From: Arthrobacter frigidicola
GTDB lineage: Bacteria > Actinomycetota > Actinomycetes > Actinomycetales > Micrococcaceae
DNA: 64,000 nucleotides
Reading direction: 5' to 3'
Assembly: GCA_003602285.1 (NCBI GenBank)
Contig: QZVU01000003.1
Location: 1-64,000 of the forward strand
Shown here: piece after piece, positions 44,902 to 54,405 of the stretch
How positions within the stretch are numbered: the stretch's first letter is position 1
How the letters are laid out: each line of letters opens with the position of its first letter
The notes under the pieces: model-generated
What the model saw: the letters and a program-made list of their open reading frames with translations, nothing else
What the model was told of the DNA's origin: nothing
The model's database searches: none
Translations under genes and position numbers: made by a program

Positions 44902-45996
44902 TCAGAGGAGGCGCTTCAGTGACTCAAGGAACACTGTGGTTTCGCTCTCGGTACCGGCTGTCACGCGCAGATGGCCGGGGATGCCGACGTCGCGGATCAG
45001 CACCCCTGCCTCGAGCAGGCCCCGCCAGACCCGTTGCGGATCCGCCAGTCCGCCGAACAGGACGAAGTTGGCATCGGAGGGGGCCGGGTTCAGGCCCAGC
45101 GCCGTGAGCTCGGTGACGATGCGGTCGCGCTGGACCTTGATCGCCTCGACGTTCGCCAGGAGGGTGGCGGAGTGGGTCAGTGCGGCGTTGGCGGCGGCCT
45201 GGGTGATGGCCGAGAGGTGGTACGGCAGACGGACCAGGCGGAGCGCGTCGGCGACCTCCGGTGCCGCCGCGAGGTACCCCAGGCGGGCGCCGGCCAGGGC
45301 GAAGGCCTTGCTCATGGTGCGCGAGACGATGAGCCGTTCCCGGCCCGGGAGCAGGGTGATTGCGCTGGGCGTCCCGGCGTGGGAGAACTCTGCATAGGCC
45401 TCATCGACGATGATGATGGCCCGCGCCGCGGCACCGGCATCGTAGGCGGCCTCAACGACGTCGAGCCCCAGCGCCGTCCCCGTCGGGTTGTTCGGCGAGC
45501 AGAGGAAGACGATATTGGCTCCCGAGGAGGCGACCTCCTGGGCGACATAGCCGGCCTCGAGCTGGAATGAAGCGTCCCGCGGGGCGGTGACATAGCGGGT
45601 GTCCGTGGCGCTGGCCAGCAGCGGATACATGGAATAGGTGGGCGGGAAGCCGATCGCGGTGCGTCCCGGGCCCCCGAAGGCCTGCAGGATCTGCTGGAGC
45701 ACCTCATTGGAGCCGTTGGCGGCCCAGACCTGATCGGCGGTGACTCCACCGCCGAGGTAGCGGGCCAGGTTTCCGCGCAGTTCGGTGAATTCGCGGTCGG
45801 GATAACGGTTCAGGCCGAGGGCTGCCGCCTGCACCGCGTCCACGATGGCCCGGTGAACCTCGGCGGGCACCCCATGGGTGTTCTCATTGACGTTGAGCAG
45901 GATCGGTACGTCAATCTGCGGTGCACCGTAGGGAGATAGCCCCACAAGGTTCTCACGCAGCGGAAGGCGGGACAGGGACTCAAGGCGGTTCCTCAC
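44902..45996 (-). CDS. hisC: Histidinol-phosphate aminotransferase
   Basis: 364-residue class I/II PLP aminotransferase. The PLP lysine is in SRTMSKAFALAG, and substrate residues NENTHG, YPD and SPNNPTGT are intact. The GTG start stands at the beginning of this his run; hisD, usually before it, is absent here. It is downstream of the LysM gene by about 80 bases on the same strand. Confidence 0.94.
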   Translation of the reverse strand: MRNRLESLSRLPLRENLVGLSPYGAPQIDVPILLNVNENTHGVPAEVHRAIVDAVQAAALGLNRYPDREFTELRGNLARYLGGGVTADQVWAANGSNEVLQQILQAFGGPGRTAIGFPPTYSMYPLLASATDTRYVTAPRDASFQLEAGYVAQEVASSGANIVFLCSPNNPTGTALGLDVVEAAYDAGAAARAIIIVDEAYAEFSHAGTPSAITLLPGRERLIVSRTMSKAFALAGARLGYLAAAPEVADALRLVRLPYHLSAITQAAANAALTHSATLLANVEAIKVQRDRIVTELTALGLNPAPSDANFVLFGGLADPQRVWRGLLEAGVLIRDVGIPGHLRVTAGTESETTVFLESLKRLL

Positions 45997-46074
45997 CTCT
46001 CGAGCCTAAACGACGGTCCGCCCGGGCGTGGAATTGAGGCGGGCCGATGGCCGGCCGCCGCCGGCGGGCGCGGG

Positions 46075-46497
46075 CTACCGGGAGACTGGGATCGCAACGA
46101 CCTGGCCCGCCTGCACCGTCGATGACCCCAGCCCATTGAGCTCGACGATCTCCGAGACCACGTCGCGCGGATCCCGCTCGGGAGCGAACTCGCCCGCCAG
46201 GGACCAGAGGGTTTCCCCCGGTGCCACATTGACGTTCAGAGTCTCGGTCGGCTGTCCGGCGTCGCTGCCGGCCCGGGCCGGCGCCGTCGTGGACGCGGCA
46301 AGGAACACCAGGGCGGCCACCAGCAGCACCAGCGGCACCCCGACCAGCAGCACCCGGCCACGGCGCGTCAGCCGCAGCGGGGGCAGATCCGCATCCCGCT
46401 GACTGGGAAGACGGTCGCCCCTCTGGCCAAGGGACCGGAAACCACCAGCCACTGCGGAACCTGCGGTGGCACTGAGCGGGCCTGGCGTTGCGGTCAT
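46075..46497 (-). CDS. LysM-domain membrane protein next to lexA
   Basis: 140 residues. A cytoplasmic N-terminus (about 45 residues) is followed by a membrane segment, VLLVGVPLVLLVAALVFL, and an extracellular C-terminal LysM repeat (VAPGETLWSLAGEFAPERDP to GQVVAIPVSR) that should bind peptidoglycan. The layout and position divergent from lexA match SOS-induced division inhibitors such as YneA or DivS, so that role is likely but not shown. I chose ATG at 46497 (MTATPG) with AGAAGAGG upstream. Confidence 0.83.
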   Translation of the reverse strand: MTATPGPLSATAGSAVAGGFRSLGQRGDRLPSQRDADLPPLRLTRRGRVLLVGVPLVLLVAALVFLAASTTAPARAGSDAGQPTETLNVNVAPGETLWSLAGEFAPERDPRDVVSEIVELNGLGSSTVQAGQVVAIPVSR

Positions 46498-46518
46498 GAC
46501 GTGTACCTCTTCTGGAGT

Positions 46519-46634
46519 TTCGAATAAGTTCAACCCGTTCGAACAAGTTATTCGAACATGTCTTCTATTTCGTCCTGCTTATTCTTAGCATCTGTTATCG
46601 AGCTTTGTCGAGACTCGCTCGAACATATGTTTGA
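46519..46634. promoter_or_regulatory. Divergent SOS control region between the LysM gene and lexA
   Basis: Two LexA boxes match TCGAACN4GTTCGA. TCGAACATATGTTTGA (46619-46634) has 11 of 12 conserved positions and lies before lexA, overlapping TATGTT, a possible -10. TCGAACATGTCTTCTA (46552-46567) has 10 of 12 and lies on the LysM side. The palindrome TTCGAA also occurs three times at 46519, 46538 and 46551, which may add weak LexA sites. Confidence 0.75.
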
Positions 46635-46792
46635 AAACACCCCCGCGCTCGCCTACCGTTGGGTTCAGAGGAAGACGCGGCTTCCGGGGTTTCACTACCG
46701 GACGGCGACAACCTGACAACACCATCTGCCACCGACAAAACGATCCGACGACGGGTCCGGCGCAGGTGGCGGCGCAGCGAAGGGACAAACCA

Positions 46793-47575
46793 GTGGCAGA
46801 GCGGGCAGCGGAAGAGGCGCCGGCGGTTCCGGCCGTCCCGGTGGGAGAGGCAGCCGCAGGAGTTCCCACCGGCGCGCCGATGCGTGGGCGTCCGAGGGGC
46901 CGGAGCGTCCCCAAGGGTCTGACCACGCGGCAGATGAAGATCCTCGAAACGATCCAACGGTCGATCGGCGCCAACGGGTATCCCCCGTCGATGCGTGAGA
47001 TCGGGGACACGGTGGGGCTCGCGAGTCTCTCGAGCGTCACGCACCAGCTGTCCCAGCTGGAGCGGCTTGGGTATATCCGCAGGGACCCGAAACGGCCGCG
47101 GGCCATGGAGATCCTGCTTCCGCTGACTCTGGCGGACGCCCCTGCCTCCGAACAGGGCCGGTCGGGCACGGGCCCGGCCTCCGAGTTCTCCGGCGCTGTG
47201 GACACCGCGATGGTGCCCATGGTCGGACGGATTGCCGCGGGTGGTCCGATCCTGGCCGATCAGGTCGTCGAGGACGTCATGCCGCTGCCGCGCCAGCTCG
47301 TCGGTCACGGCGAACTCTTCATGCTCCGGGTAACGGGTGACTCGATGATCGACGCCGCCATCTGCGACGGTGACTGGGTGGTGGTCCGGCGCCAGCAGAG
47401 TGCCCAGAACGGAGAGATTGTCGCCGCGCTCCTCGATGACGAGGCAACCGTCAAGACCTTCCGCCAGCGGGACGGGCATACCTGGCTGCTGCCGCAGAAC
47501 ACCCGGTACGAACCAATTCTGGGCGACCACGCGAGCATCATGGGCAAGGTGGTTTCGGTGATGCGCGCCCTGTAG
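46793..47575 (+). CDS. lexA: LexA repressor
   Basis: 260 residues from GTG 46793, with AGGGA 7 bases upstream. The N-terminal winged helix is at about 42-108 ([27 protein letters not shown]). The S24 peptidase domain has the Ala149-Gly150 cleavage site (RIAAGGP), nucleophile Ser184 (TGDSMID) and Lys221. It represses SOS genes and is cut when RecA is active. The first ~40 residues are an Ala/Pro/Arg-rich extension; a shorter start at the Met of MRGRPRG is possible. Confidence 0.95.
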   Translation: MAERAAEEAPAVPAVPVGEAAAGVPTGAPMRGRPRGRSVPKGLTTRQMKILETIQRSIGANGYPPSMREIGDTVGLASLSSVTHQLSQLERLGYIRRDPKRPRAMEILLPLTLADAPASEQGRSGTGPASEFSGAVDTAMVPMVGRIAAGGPILADQVVEDVMPLPRQLVGHGELFMLRVTGDSMIDAAICDGDWVVVRRQQSAQNGEIVAALLDDEATVKTFRQRDGHTWLLPQNTRYEPILGDHASIMGKVVSVMRAL

Positions 47576-47595
47576 GCCCTCGGTCCGCCGACCGT

Positions 47596-47618
47596 GCGGG
47601 CCGTGCCGGCTGGCCCGC
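47596..47618 (+). terminator. Hairpin after lexA
   Basis: GCGGGCC (47596-47602) pairs perfectly with GGCCCGC (47612-47618) about 20 bases after the lexA stop. It has no U tract. More GC hairpins follow to about 47705. Confidence 0.45.
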
Positions 47619-47774
47619 TGCATCGGTCGCGGGCGTCATGCCGGCGGGCCGGCCGCGCCGGTTGAAGACATCGTGACCGGCCGTGCCGGCCACGCCGGGG
47701 GCGGGGCTCGGCCGCAATAGTCGGCGCCCGGTGCAATACTGGCGGCATATCGCTCGGAAGGGAAGGTCCGCCGG

Positions 47775-48920
47775 ATGCCGCTTGATACCTCTACCCTGAG
47801 GGTCGCCTTCGGTGTCGTCGCGCTCATCCAGCTCGTGCTGTTCTACCTTGTGACCTTCCGCCGCACCCGGTCGGCCTACAGCGCCTGGTGGTGCACGGCC
47901 ATCGGCCTGTTCCTTGCCGGGTCCGCAGCGTTCCTCCTCGACGGCACCTCCCATCAGATCTGGGCCAACCCGCTGGGGAACACCCTGCTCGTGGCCGGCG
48001 CCGCGGCCGTCTGGGCGGCGGCCCGCTCGCTCCACCGCGGGCGCCCGCGGGTGGCACAGCTTGCCGCCCCGCCCCTGCTCACGGCTCTCGCCTCGGCCGC
48101 GGACAACCCCGCAGTCAACGCCTGGTCCGGCGGGCCGGTGTTCCTCGCGATGATGTCCCTGCTGTTCGGGCTCGCCGCCCGCGAGGTGTGGCGGCCCGTG
48201 CCCCACCTGGTGCGCACCCAGATACCGCTGGCCGTCGCCTCGGGTTTCCTCTCGCTCTTCTATCTGGGCCGTGGCATCGCGTTCGTCGTTGACGGCGTCG
48301 ACGGGTTCGTCTTCACCACCTACTTCGGGTCGGCGGTGACCACCCTGATCACCCTGACCCTCCTCGTCGTGGTCTCCTTCACCATGGCCGCGTTGAGCAA
48401 CGAACAGATCACCCGGGACCTGCGGCACAAGGCAGCGCGGGACGGACTGACCGGGCTGCTCAACCGTTCCGCCTTCCTTGACCGGGCGGACCGTGAGCTG
48501 AAACGCTTCACCGCCGCCGGCATCCCGGGGGCGCTGATCCTTGCGGACCTCGACCGCTTCAAACAGGTCAACGACACCTACGGCCACGCGGCGGGCGACA
48601 CCGCGCTGCGGGCGTTCGCGGAGGCGTGTTCGCGGTCGGTGCGCTCGACCGACCTCGTCGGGCGCTACGGCGGGGAGGAGTTCATCATCCTGCTCGCCGG
48701 CGCCGATGGGGAGCGTGCCGAGGCGGTCAGCGCGGAGATCAGCCGGGTGCTGCAAGGAACACGGACGGCGGAGGGCTTTCCGCTGCCCACGGTCAGCTAC
48801 GGCATCGCCGACGCCGGCGCGGCGGGCCGCGGGCTGGAGGCCGTCATCGCCGCGGCCGACGCCGCGCTCTACGCTGCGAAGTCGCAGGGCCGGAACCGGG
48901 CCGTCCGGGCCGCCGTGTAG
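47775..48920 (+). CDS. Membrane diguanylate cyclase (GGDEF)
   Basis: 381 residues. Residues 5-205 contain six or more hydrophobic segments, a membrane-bound sensor of unknown ligand. The GGDEF domain (about 218-375) has the active-site GGEEF at 299-303, plus DLDRFKQVNDTYGHAAGD. The inhibitory I-site RxxD (R290-D293) lies five residues before GGEEF, so product feedback is likely. It should make cyclic di-GMP. No EAL partner is in the window. Confidence 0.92.
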   Translation: MPLDTSTLRVAFGVVALIQLVLFYLVTFRRTRSAYSAWWCTAIGLFLAGSAAFLLDGTSHQIWANPLGNTLLVAGAAAVWAAARSLHRGRPRVAQLAAPPLLTALASAADNPAVNAWSGGPVFLAMMSLLFGLAAREVWRPVPHLVRTQIPLAVASGFLSLFYLGRGIAFVVDGVDGFVFTTYFGSAVTTLITLTLLVVVSFTMAALSNEQITRDLRHKAARDGLTGLLNRSAFLDRADRELKRFTAAGIPGALILADLDRFKQVNDTYGHAAGDTALRAFAEACSRSVRSTDLVGRYGGEEFIILLAGADGERAEAVSAEISRVLQGTRTAEGFPLPTVSYGIADAGAAGRGLEAVIAAADAALYAAKSQGRNRAVRAAV

Positions 48921-48951
48921 CCGCTGCTGGACCGCTGCTCCCCTCAGGCTC

Positions 48952-50982
48952 CTACCCGGCGGCGACCCGCTCGAGGATGCCAAGCACCGTCGTTCGATCG
49001 GTCGTGTGCCAGAACGGCGGCAGGGCGGCGCGCAGGAACGACCCGTAGCGCGCAGTGGCCAGGCGCGAGTCGAGGACCGCGACGACGCCGCGGTCGCCGG
49101 AGGCCCGGATCAGGCGTCCTGCCCCCTGGGCGAGGCGCACGGCAGCGTGCGTGGCGGACACACTCATGAACCCGTTCCCTCCGGCCCGCGCCACCGCCCG
49201 GGTGCGGGCGGTCATGAGCGGATCGTCGGGGCGGGGAAAGGGGATGCGGTCGATCATCACGAGCCGGCACGACTGCCCCGGCACATCGACTCCCTGCCAC
49301 AGGGACATCGTCCCGAACAGGCAGGTGTCCGGTTCCTCGGCGAACTGCTGCACGAGCGAGGGAAGCGACGCCTCACCCTGGCACAGGATCTCGAAGTCGA
49401 CGAGCGGCCGCAGCGCCTCGGCTGCCTCCTCCGCTGCCCGGCGGGAGGAAAACAGCCCGAGCGCTCCGCCGCGGGAGGCCTTGAGCAGTGCGGTCAGTTC
49501 GGCGAGCTGGGCCTCGGAGGTTCCCCGTTCCGGCTTGGGGAGGTCCTTGGCCACATACAGCACCCCCTGGCGCGGGTAGTCGAAGGGACTTCCGACGTCG
49601 ACCCCGGCCCAGGACGGCGCCCCCGCCCCGGTGAGCCCGAGCGAGCCGGCGACCGGACCGAATTCGGCGCCGATCGCGAGGGTCGCCGAGGTCAGCACGA
49701 CCGTGTGGTCTTCGAACAGTCCCTCGCGCAGGCGCCCCGCGACGGACAGCGGTGCCACGTTCAGGATGGCCGGAGCGCTCTCGTCGGCCATTGAGTAGCC
49801 GGCGCCCGGGGTGAAGGTGCTGGGCCGGGAGGCCCAGACCACCTCGCTGGCCTCACCGGCGGCCAGGAGCCGCTCGGCCACCTCGAAGACCAGGCCGAGC
49901 CGTCCGCGCGCCTGCTGCCGGCCGCCGTCGGCGTCGCCCGGGCCGTCGGCCTTGCCGTCGGTCTTGGTGTCCGACAGGGCAGCACGCGAGGCGTCGCGGA
50001 CCTGTTCGAGGGCGGATTCGAGCTCCTCGGGAAGCCCTCCGGGGATCAGCCCCGACGGCAGGAGCGCGCAGGCCTCCTCGAGGGCCTTGCCCGCGGAGTC
50101 GAGTGCGTCGGTGCGCAGCGATGCGTGACGGCGCACCGCGGTCGCGGCCGCGGAGACCATCGCCGCCGAGAGCTGGCCCGAGACGGCCCCGGTGACCCGG
50201 TCGTGGAGCTCGTGGGCCTCGTCGATGACGACGACGTCGTAGTCCGGGAGCACCGCCAGGCCCTCGAAGGCGCTGATGGCGAGCATCGCGTGGTTCGTGA
50301 TGACGATGTCGGCGGTCGCGGCGGCCTCGCGGGCACGCTCGCTGAAGCACTCCTTGGCCACCGGGCACCGCTGGGCGCCGAGGCACTCAAGGCTGCTGAC
50401 CGACACCTGGCGCCAGGCCCGGTCGCTGACGCCCGGCAGCAGTTCGTCGCGGTCACCGGTCTCGGTGTCCTCGGCCCATTCGCGGAGGCGCACCACCTCC
50501 CGGCCGAGCGCGCTGCCCGGCGCGGCCGGTGCCGCGCCGGGGTGCTGGACGGCGTCCTCGCCGAGGCTGAACAGGGCGTCGGGGGCGTCCTCCTCCGGGA
50601 ATCCCCCCGCCGTCTTGTGCAGGCACACGTAGTTCGACCGCCCCTTGAGGAGGGCGACGTCGACGGGCCGGGGAAGGTGCGGCTGGACCGCCGACAGCAG
50701 CCGCGGCAGGTCACGGCCCACGATCTGTGCCTGCAGGGCCAGGGTCGCCGTCGACACGATCGAGGGCTTCTCGCTCTCCATGGCATGGGCGATCAGCGGC
50801 AGCAGGTAGGCCAGCGACTTTCCTGTTCCGGTCCCGGCCTGGACGAGAAGGTGCTCCCCGGTGTCGATGGCCTCGCTCACCCGGCGCGTCATCTCATGCT
50901 GACCGGCGCGGCTTTCACCGCCCATCGCCGCAACGGCGGCATCCAGCAGGTTCAGCGCGTCGGGCTCGGGCCCTTTACTCAT
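48952..50982 (-). CDS. ATP-dependent helicase, DinG/YoaA (XPD-like) family
   Basis: 676 residues. Walker A AGTGTGKS is at 49-56, and the DEAH box is VVVIDEAHELHD. Four cysteines fit the iron-sulfur domain: YVCLHK and ECLGAQRCPVAKECF. C-terminal motifs TMSLWQGVDVPG and QGAGRLIRA are in place. It should unwind DNA 5' to 3' and resolve repair or replication intermediates. Its ATG lies inside the end of hflX (8-base overlap), so translation is coupled. No LexA box is seen here. Confidence 0.92.
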   Translation of the reverse strand: MSKGPEPDALNLLDAAVAAMGGESRAGQHEMTRRVSEAIDTGEHLLVQAGTGTGKSLAYLLPLIAHAMESEKPSIVSTATLALQAQIVGRDLPRLLSAVQPHLPRPVDVALLKGRSNYVCLHKTAGGFPEEDAPDALFSLGEDAVQHPGAAPAAPGSALGREVVRLREWAEDTETGDRDELLPGVSDRAWRQVSVSSLECLGAQRCPVAKECFSERAREAAATADIVITNHAMLAISAFEGLAVLPDYDVVVIDEAHELHDRVTGAVSGQLSAAMVSAAATAVRRHASLRTDALDSAGKALEEACALLPSGLIPGGLPEELESALEQVRDASRAALSDTKTDGKADGPGDADGGRQQARGRLGLVFEVAERLLAAGEASEVVWASRPSTFTPGAGYSMADESAPAILNVAPLSVAGRLREGLFEDHTVVLTSATLAIGAEFGPVAGSLGLTGAGAPSWAGVDVGSPFDYPRQGVLYVAKDLPKPERGTSEAQLAELTALLKASRGGALGLFSSRRAAEEAAEALRPLVDFEILCQGEASLPSLVQQFAEEPDTCLFGTMSLWQGVDVPGQSCRLVMIDRIPFPRPDDPLMTARTRAVARAGGNGFMSVSATHAAVRLAQGAGRLIRASGDRGVVAVLDSRLATARYGSFLRAALPPFWHTTDRTTVLGILERVAAG

Positions 50983-52567
50983 GCCTCAGGTACGGCTCGA
51001 GCTCGGCGGCGAGGCCCTCCCTCACCATCACCTCAAGCACGGTTCCCTCTTCGGCGTGGTCCAGGGAGAGGATCTCTGCGTCCTCTTCGTGGAGCCGGCT
51101 GATGATCTCCCCGTGGTCGTAGGGAACGAGCAGCGACATCCGCACCCCCGGCCTCGGGATGGAGGTGCTGATCTGCATCCGCAGTTCATCGATACCCTGG
51201 CCCGTGCGGGCCGAGACGACGACGTGGTGCGGCTCCCGCTGCCGGAGCCGTTCGAGGACGAACGGGTCGGCGGCGTCGGCCTTGTTGAGCACGATGATCT
51301 CGGGGATCTTCCGGGCGTCGACCTCGGCGAGGACCGTGCGCACGGCGGCGATCTGCCCTTCGGGGTCGGGATGGGACGCGTCGACGACGTGGAGGATCAG
51401 GTCGGCGTCCGCCACCTCCTCAAGGGTCGACCGGAAGGCCTCGACGAGCTGGGTGGGCAGCGACCGGACGAAGCCGACGGTGTCCACGAGGGTGTACCCG
51501 AGGCCGTCGGTGGTCTCGGCCCGGCGCACCGTCGGATCCAGGGTCGCGAACAAAGCATTCTCCACCAGCACTCCGGCGTCGGTGAGCCGGTTCAGCAGTG
51601 ATGACTTCCCGGCGTTGGTGTAGCCGGCGATGGCCACCGACGGCACCTGGTTGCGGCGCCGGTTCGAGCGCTTGGTCTCCCGGGCCGGCTTCATGCCGGC
51701 GATCTCGCGGCGCAGCTTCGCCATGCGGGTGCGGATCTTCCGGCGGTCGAGTTCGATCTTCGTCTCACCCGGACCGCGGGAGCCCATGCCGGCGCCGGCG
51801 CTGCCGACCTGGCCACCGGCCTGGCGGGACATCGATTCACCCCAGCCACGAAGCCGCGGCAGGAGGTATTCGAGCTGGGCGAGCTCCACCTGGGCCTTGC
51901 CCTCGCGCGACTGGGCGTGCTGGGCGAAGATGTCGAGGATCAGGGCGGTCCGGTCGATGACCTTGACCTTCACGATGTCCTCGAGGCCCCTGCGCTGGGA
52001 GGGGGAAAGCTCGCTGTCGACGATGACGGTGTCGGCTCCGACGGCCGCCACCACGTCCTTGAGCTCCTGGGCCTTGCCGGAGCCAAGGAAGGTGGCGGGG
52101 TCCGGCTTCAGGCGCCGCTGGACCATCCCGTCGAGCACCTCCGAGCCGGCGGTCTCCGCGAGGGCGGCGAGCTCCTGGAGCGAGTTCTCGGCGTCCTGCG
52201 CCGTGCCGTCGCTCCAGAGACCGGCGAGGACGACGCGCTCAAGGCGCAGCTGGCGGTATTCGACCTCGGTGACGTCTTCAAGTTCGGTCGAGAGACCGGC
52301 CACGCGGCGCAGGGCGTGCCGCTCGGCGAGGTCCTCCTGGTCTCCGTCGAACTCGGAGTGCTCCTGTGCGGAAGCGGAAAGGGCCTGGGCGCGTGAGCGC
52401 CACGTCGCCGGGGCACCACCGGTCGATCCGTCACCGGCCGGGGGCTTGGCTGCCGCCGAGGATTTGGACTCGACCGCCTCGTCGTGGGCGAGAATCCGGT
52501 CGATGACAGCCTGGATCTCCGCGGGTCCCATCTCGGCTCCGGTCGATCCTTCGTGGTTCGTGGTCAT
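50975..52567 (-). CDS. hflX: GTPase HflX
   Basis: 530 residues. An N-terminal ribosome-interaction region (about 85-290) with SELSPSQRRGLED and GGQVGSAGAGMGSRGPGETKIE leads to the GTPase domain: G1 AGYTNAGKSS, G3 DTVGFVR, G4 NKAD. HflX splits stalled or hibernating ribosomes; mycobacterial HflX affects macrolide tolerance. The 90-residue N-terminal extension is polar. I chose ATG at 52567 because AAAGGAG precedes it; an ATG five codons upstream also has a Shine-Dalgarno-like GAAGGA. Confidence 0.93.
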   Translation of the reverse strand: MTTNHEGSTGAEMGPAEIQAVIDRILAHDEAVESKSSAAAKPPAGDGSTGGAPATWRSRAQALSASAQEHSEFDGDQEDLAERHALRRVAGLSTELEDVTEVEYRQLRLERVVLAGLWSDGTAQDAENSLQELAALAETAGSEVLDGMVQRRLKPDPATFLGSGKAQELKDVVAAVGADTVIVDSELSPSQRRGLEDIVKVKVIDRTALILDIFAQHAQSREGKAQVELAQLEYLLPRLRGWGESMSRQAGGQVGSAGAGMGSRGPGETKIELDRRKIRTRMAKLRREIAGMKPARETKRSNRRRNQVPSVAIAGYTNAGKSSLLNRLTDAGVLVENALFATLDPTVRRAETTDGLGYTLVDTVGFVRSLPTQLVEAFRSTLEEVADADLILHVVDASHPDPEGQIAAVRTVLAEVDARKIPEIIVLNKADAADPFVLERLRQREPHHVVVSARTGQGIDELRMQISTSIPRPGVRMSLLVPYDHGEIISRLHEEDAEILSLDHAEEGTVLEVMVREGLAAELEPYLRHE

Positions 52568-52739
52568 GTTCTCCTTTGTCATTGCGTCCTTCAATGCTAG
52601 TAGCACGAAAACCGCCGGCACAGCGAATTCACTCTCCGCGCAACGGTCTTGCCCCCGGCCGGCCAGCCGCTTCGGGCGGGCCGGGTTCCGGCAGGCCTCC
52701 GCCCGATGGACGGCCCGGCGGGGCACTAGGCTTTTGCTT

Positions 52740-53351
52740 ATGGAATCCCAGCACTACTTCAGCCCCCAGCCCGCCGGCCCGGGCGTCCGGCGGCCGCTGT
52801 CGGTTGTCCTCAATGGGGAGCAGCGCGACCTCGTGACGTCGTCGGGCCTGTTCAGCCCCGACGGAATCGACAAGGGCACCGCTATCCTGCTCGGCTCCGT
52901 CCCCGAGCCGCGGGGCAGCCGCCTGCTCGACGTCGGCAGCGGATGGGGTCCGCTGGCCCTGACCCTTGCGCTGAAGGCCCCGGACGCCCAGGTGTACGCC
53001 GTGGACGTCAATGAGCGGTGCATCGCCCTGACCCGGGACAATGCGGCCCGCCTCGGCCTGGCGAATGTCTCTGCCGGCACGCCGGACGACGTGGACCCGT
53101 CGCTCGAGTTCGACACCATCTGGTCGAATCCCCCCATCCGGATCGGCAAGGCGGAGCTTCACGCCCTCCTGCTGCGCTGGCTGCCGCGGCTCGCCCCCGG
53201 CGGGGAGGCGTGGCTCGTGGTGCAGAAGAACCTTGGCGCCGATTCCCTGCAGCGCTGGCTCGCCGAAGCCCTTCCCTCCGGCTTCACCGTGCGCCGGGCA
53301 GACACCGCGAAGTCCTTCCGGATTCTGCACATCACCCGTCCGGCGGACTGA
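52740..53351 (+). CDS. RsmC-like class I SAM methyltransferase
   Basis: 203 residues. The SAM-binding motif is LLDVGSGWGPLALTLA (about 62-77), and the catalytic NPPIRIGKAELH matches the RsmC/RlmG type NPPFH. Such proteins methylate guanine N2 of rRNA; this short, single-domain form lacks the pseudo-domain of E. coli RsmC. TAGGCT (52727-52732) sits 7 bases before the ATG and no Shine-Dalgarno exists, suggesting a leaderless mRNA. Confidence 0.87.
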   Translation: MESQHYFSPQPAGPGVRRPLSVVLNGEQRDLVTSSGLFSPDGIDKGTAILLGSVPEPRGSRLLDVGSGWGPLALTLALKAPDAQVYAVDVNERCIALTRDNAARLGLANVSAGTPDDVDPSLEFDTIWSNPPIRIGKAELHALLLRWLPRLAPGGEAWLVVQKNLGADSLQRWLAEALPSGFTVRRADTAKSFRILHITRPAD

Positions 53352-53453
53352 CGGCGCACGCCGGGCAGGGCCCTGGCTGCGGTGGGGTCGCTGCCCTGGC
53401 CAGCACGGCCGTGCGGGAGACCGCGGGCCGGGTCGATTGCGGAGCGGGTCCGT

Positions 53454-54401
53454 TCAGGCCCCGAGCAGGGTCCCCTCCGCCACGAGCACCGCGGGCCCGC
53501 TGAGGTCGACGTGCTCCCGTCCATCGGCGCCGGTGTGGAAGACGACTCCCAGCACGCCGCCGGGGACGCTGACCGCCCAGTGGGAGGGCGACTCCGGTCC
53601 GGCCCAGTAGCGGGTGGCGACGGCGGCCGCGCACGCCCCGGTGCCGCAGGAGAAGGTCTCGCCCACCCCGCGTTCGTGGACCCTCATCGTGAGCCTGCCC
53701 ACGCCGTCCTCCACGAGAGGCTCGGCGGGCACGACGAATTCGACGTTCGTGCCGTGCGGGGGCACCGGATCGACCTTCGGGACCTCGATCAGCGGTGGCG
53801 CGGCGAGCTCGTCCAGCCCCGCCAGGGCGACGACCGTGTGCGGGTTGCCCATGCTCACCGACAGGCCCGGCCGCGGGACGCCCAGGCCCGCCGCCTCCAC
53901 CGTCGAGTCCACCGCTCGAGCGGCAGCCTCCCCGGGATGAATGAACTCCCAGGGGCCCATGTCCACCGAGTACCCGTCGGCCGAGCGCGAGACCACCTTG
54001 ACGCCGGCCCTCGTCGCCACTGACACCGTGGCCCCGTCGTCGAGGCTCACCAGGCCCTTGCTGATCAGGAAGTGGACGAAGACCCGGACGCCGTTGCCGC
54101 ACATCTCGGAGACGGATCCGTCGGCGTTGCGGTAATCCATGAACCACTCGGCCTCCGGGGTCCCTGCGAGCAGCTCACGCCCCTCGGGGAGCTGCCCGGA
54201 GCGCACAGCACGGATCAGCCCGTCGGCTCCGACTCCACGGTGGCGGTCGCACACAGCGGCGACGGCGTCGGCTCGAAGGTCGAGTGCCGCCTCGGGGTCA
54301 AGGAGGAGGAGGAAGTCGTTGCCCGTTCCATGGCCCTTGGTGAACGGCACACCGGTCAGGGGCGATACGGTCGGGGCCTGCCGGGCGGGTGCGGTACTCA
54401 C
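53454..54401 (-). CDS. dapF: Diaminopimelate epimerase
   Basis: 315 residues, EC 5.1.1.7: it makes meso-diaminopimelate for lysine and, in many bacteria, peptidoglycan. The two catalytic cysteines are in SEMCGNGVR and [12 protein letters not shown] chose GTG at 54401, four bases after the miaA stop with AGAAGG before it; a longer frame to 54434 overlaps miaA. It is the last gene of the recA-recX-miaB-miaA-dapF run. Confidence 0.94.
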   Translation of the reverse strand: MSTAPARQAPTVSPLTGVPFTKGHGTGNDFLLLLDPEAALDLRADAVAAVCDRHRGVGADGLIRAVRSGQLPEGRELLAGTPEAEWFMDYRNADGSVSEMCGNGVRVFVHFLISKGLVSLDDGATVSVATRAGVKVVSRSADGYSVDMGPWEFIHPGEAAARAVDSTVEAAGLGVPRPGLSVSMGNPHTVVALAGLDELAAPPLIEVPKVDPVPPHGTNVEFVVPAEPLVEDGVGRLTMRVHERGVGETFSCGTGACAAAVATRYWAGPESPSHWAVSVPGGVLGVVFHTGADGREHVDLSGPAVLVAEGTLLGA

Positions 54402-54405
54402 CCTT

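Noticed and set aside
50983-51010. LexA box for the DinG-type helicase
   Set aside because: No TCGAAC-type palindrome is near its start; the gene overlaps hflX and probably shares its transcript.
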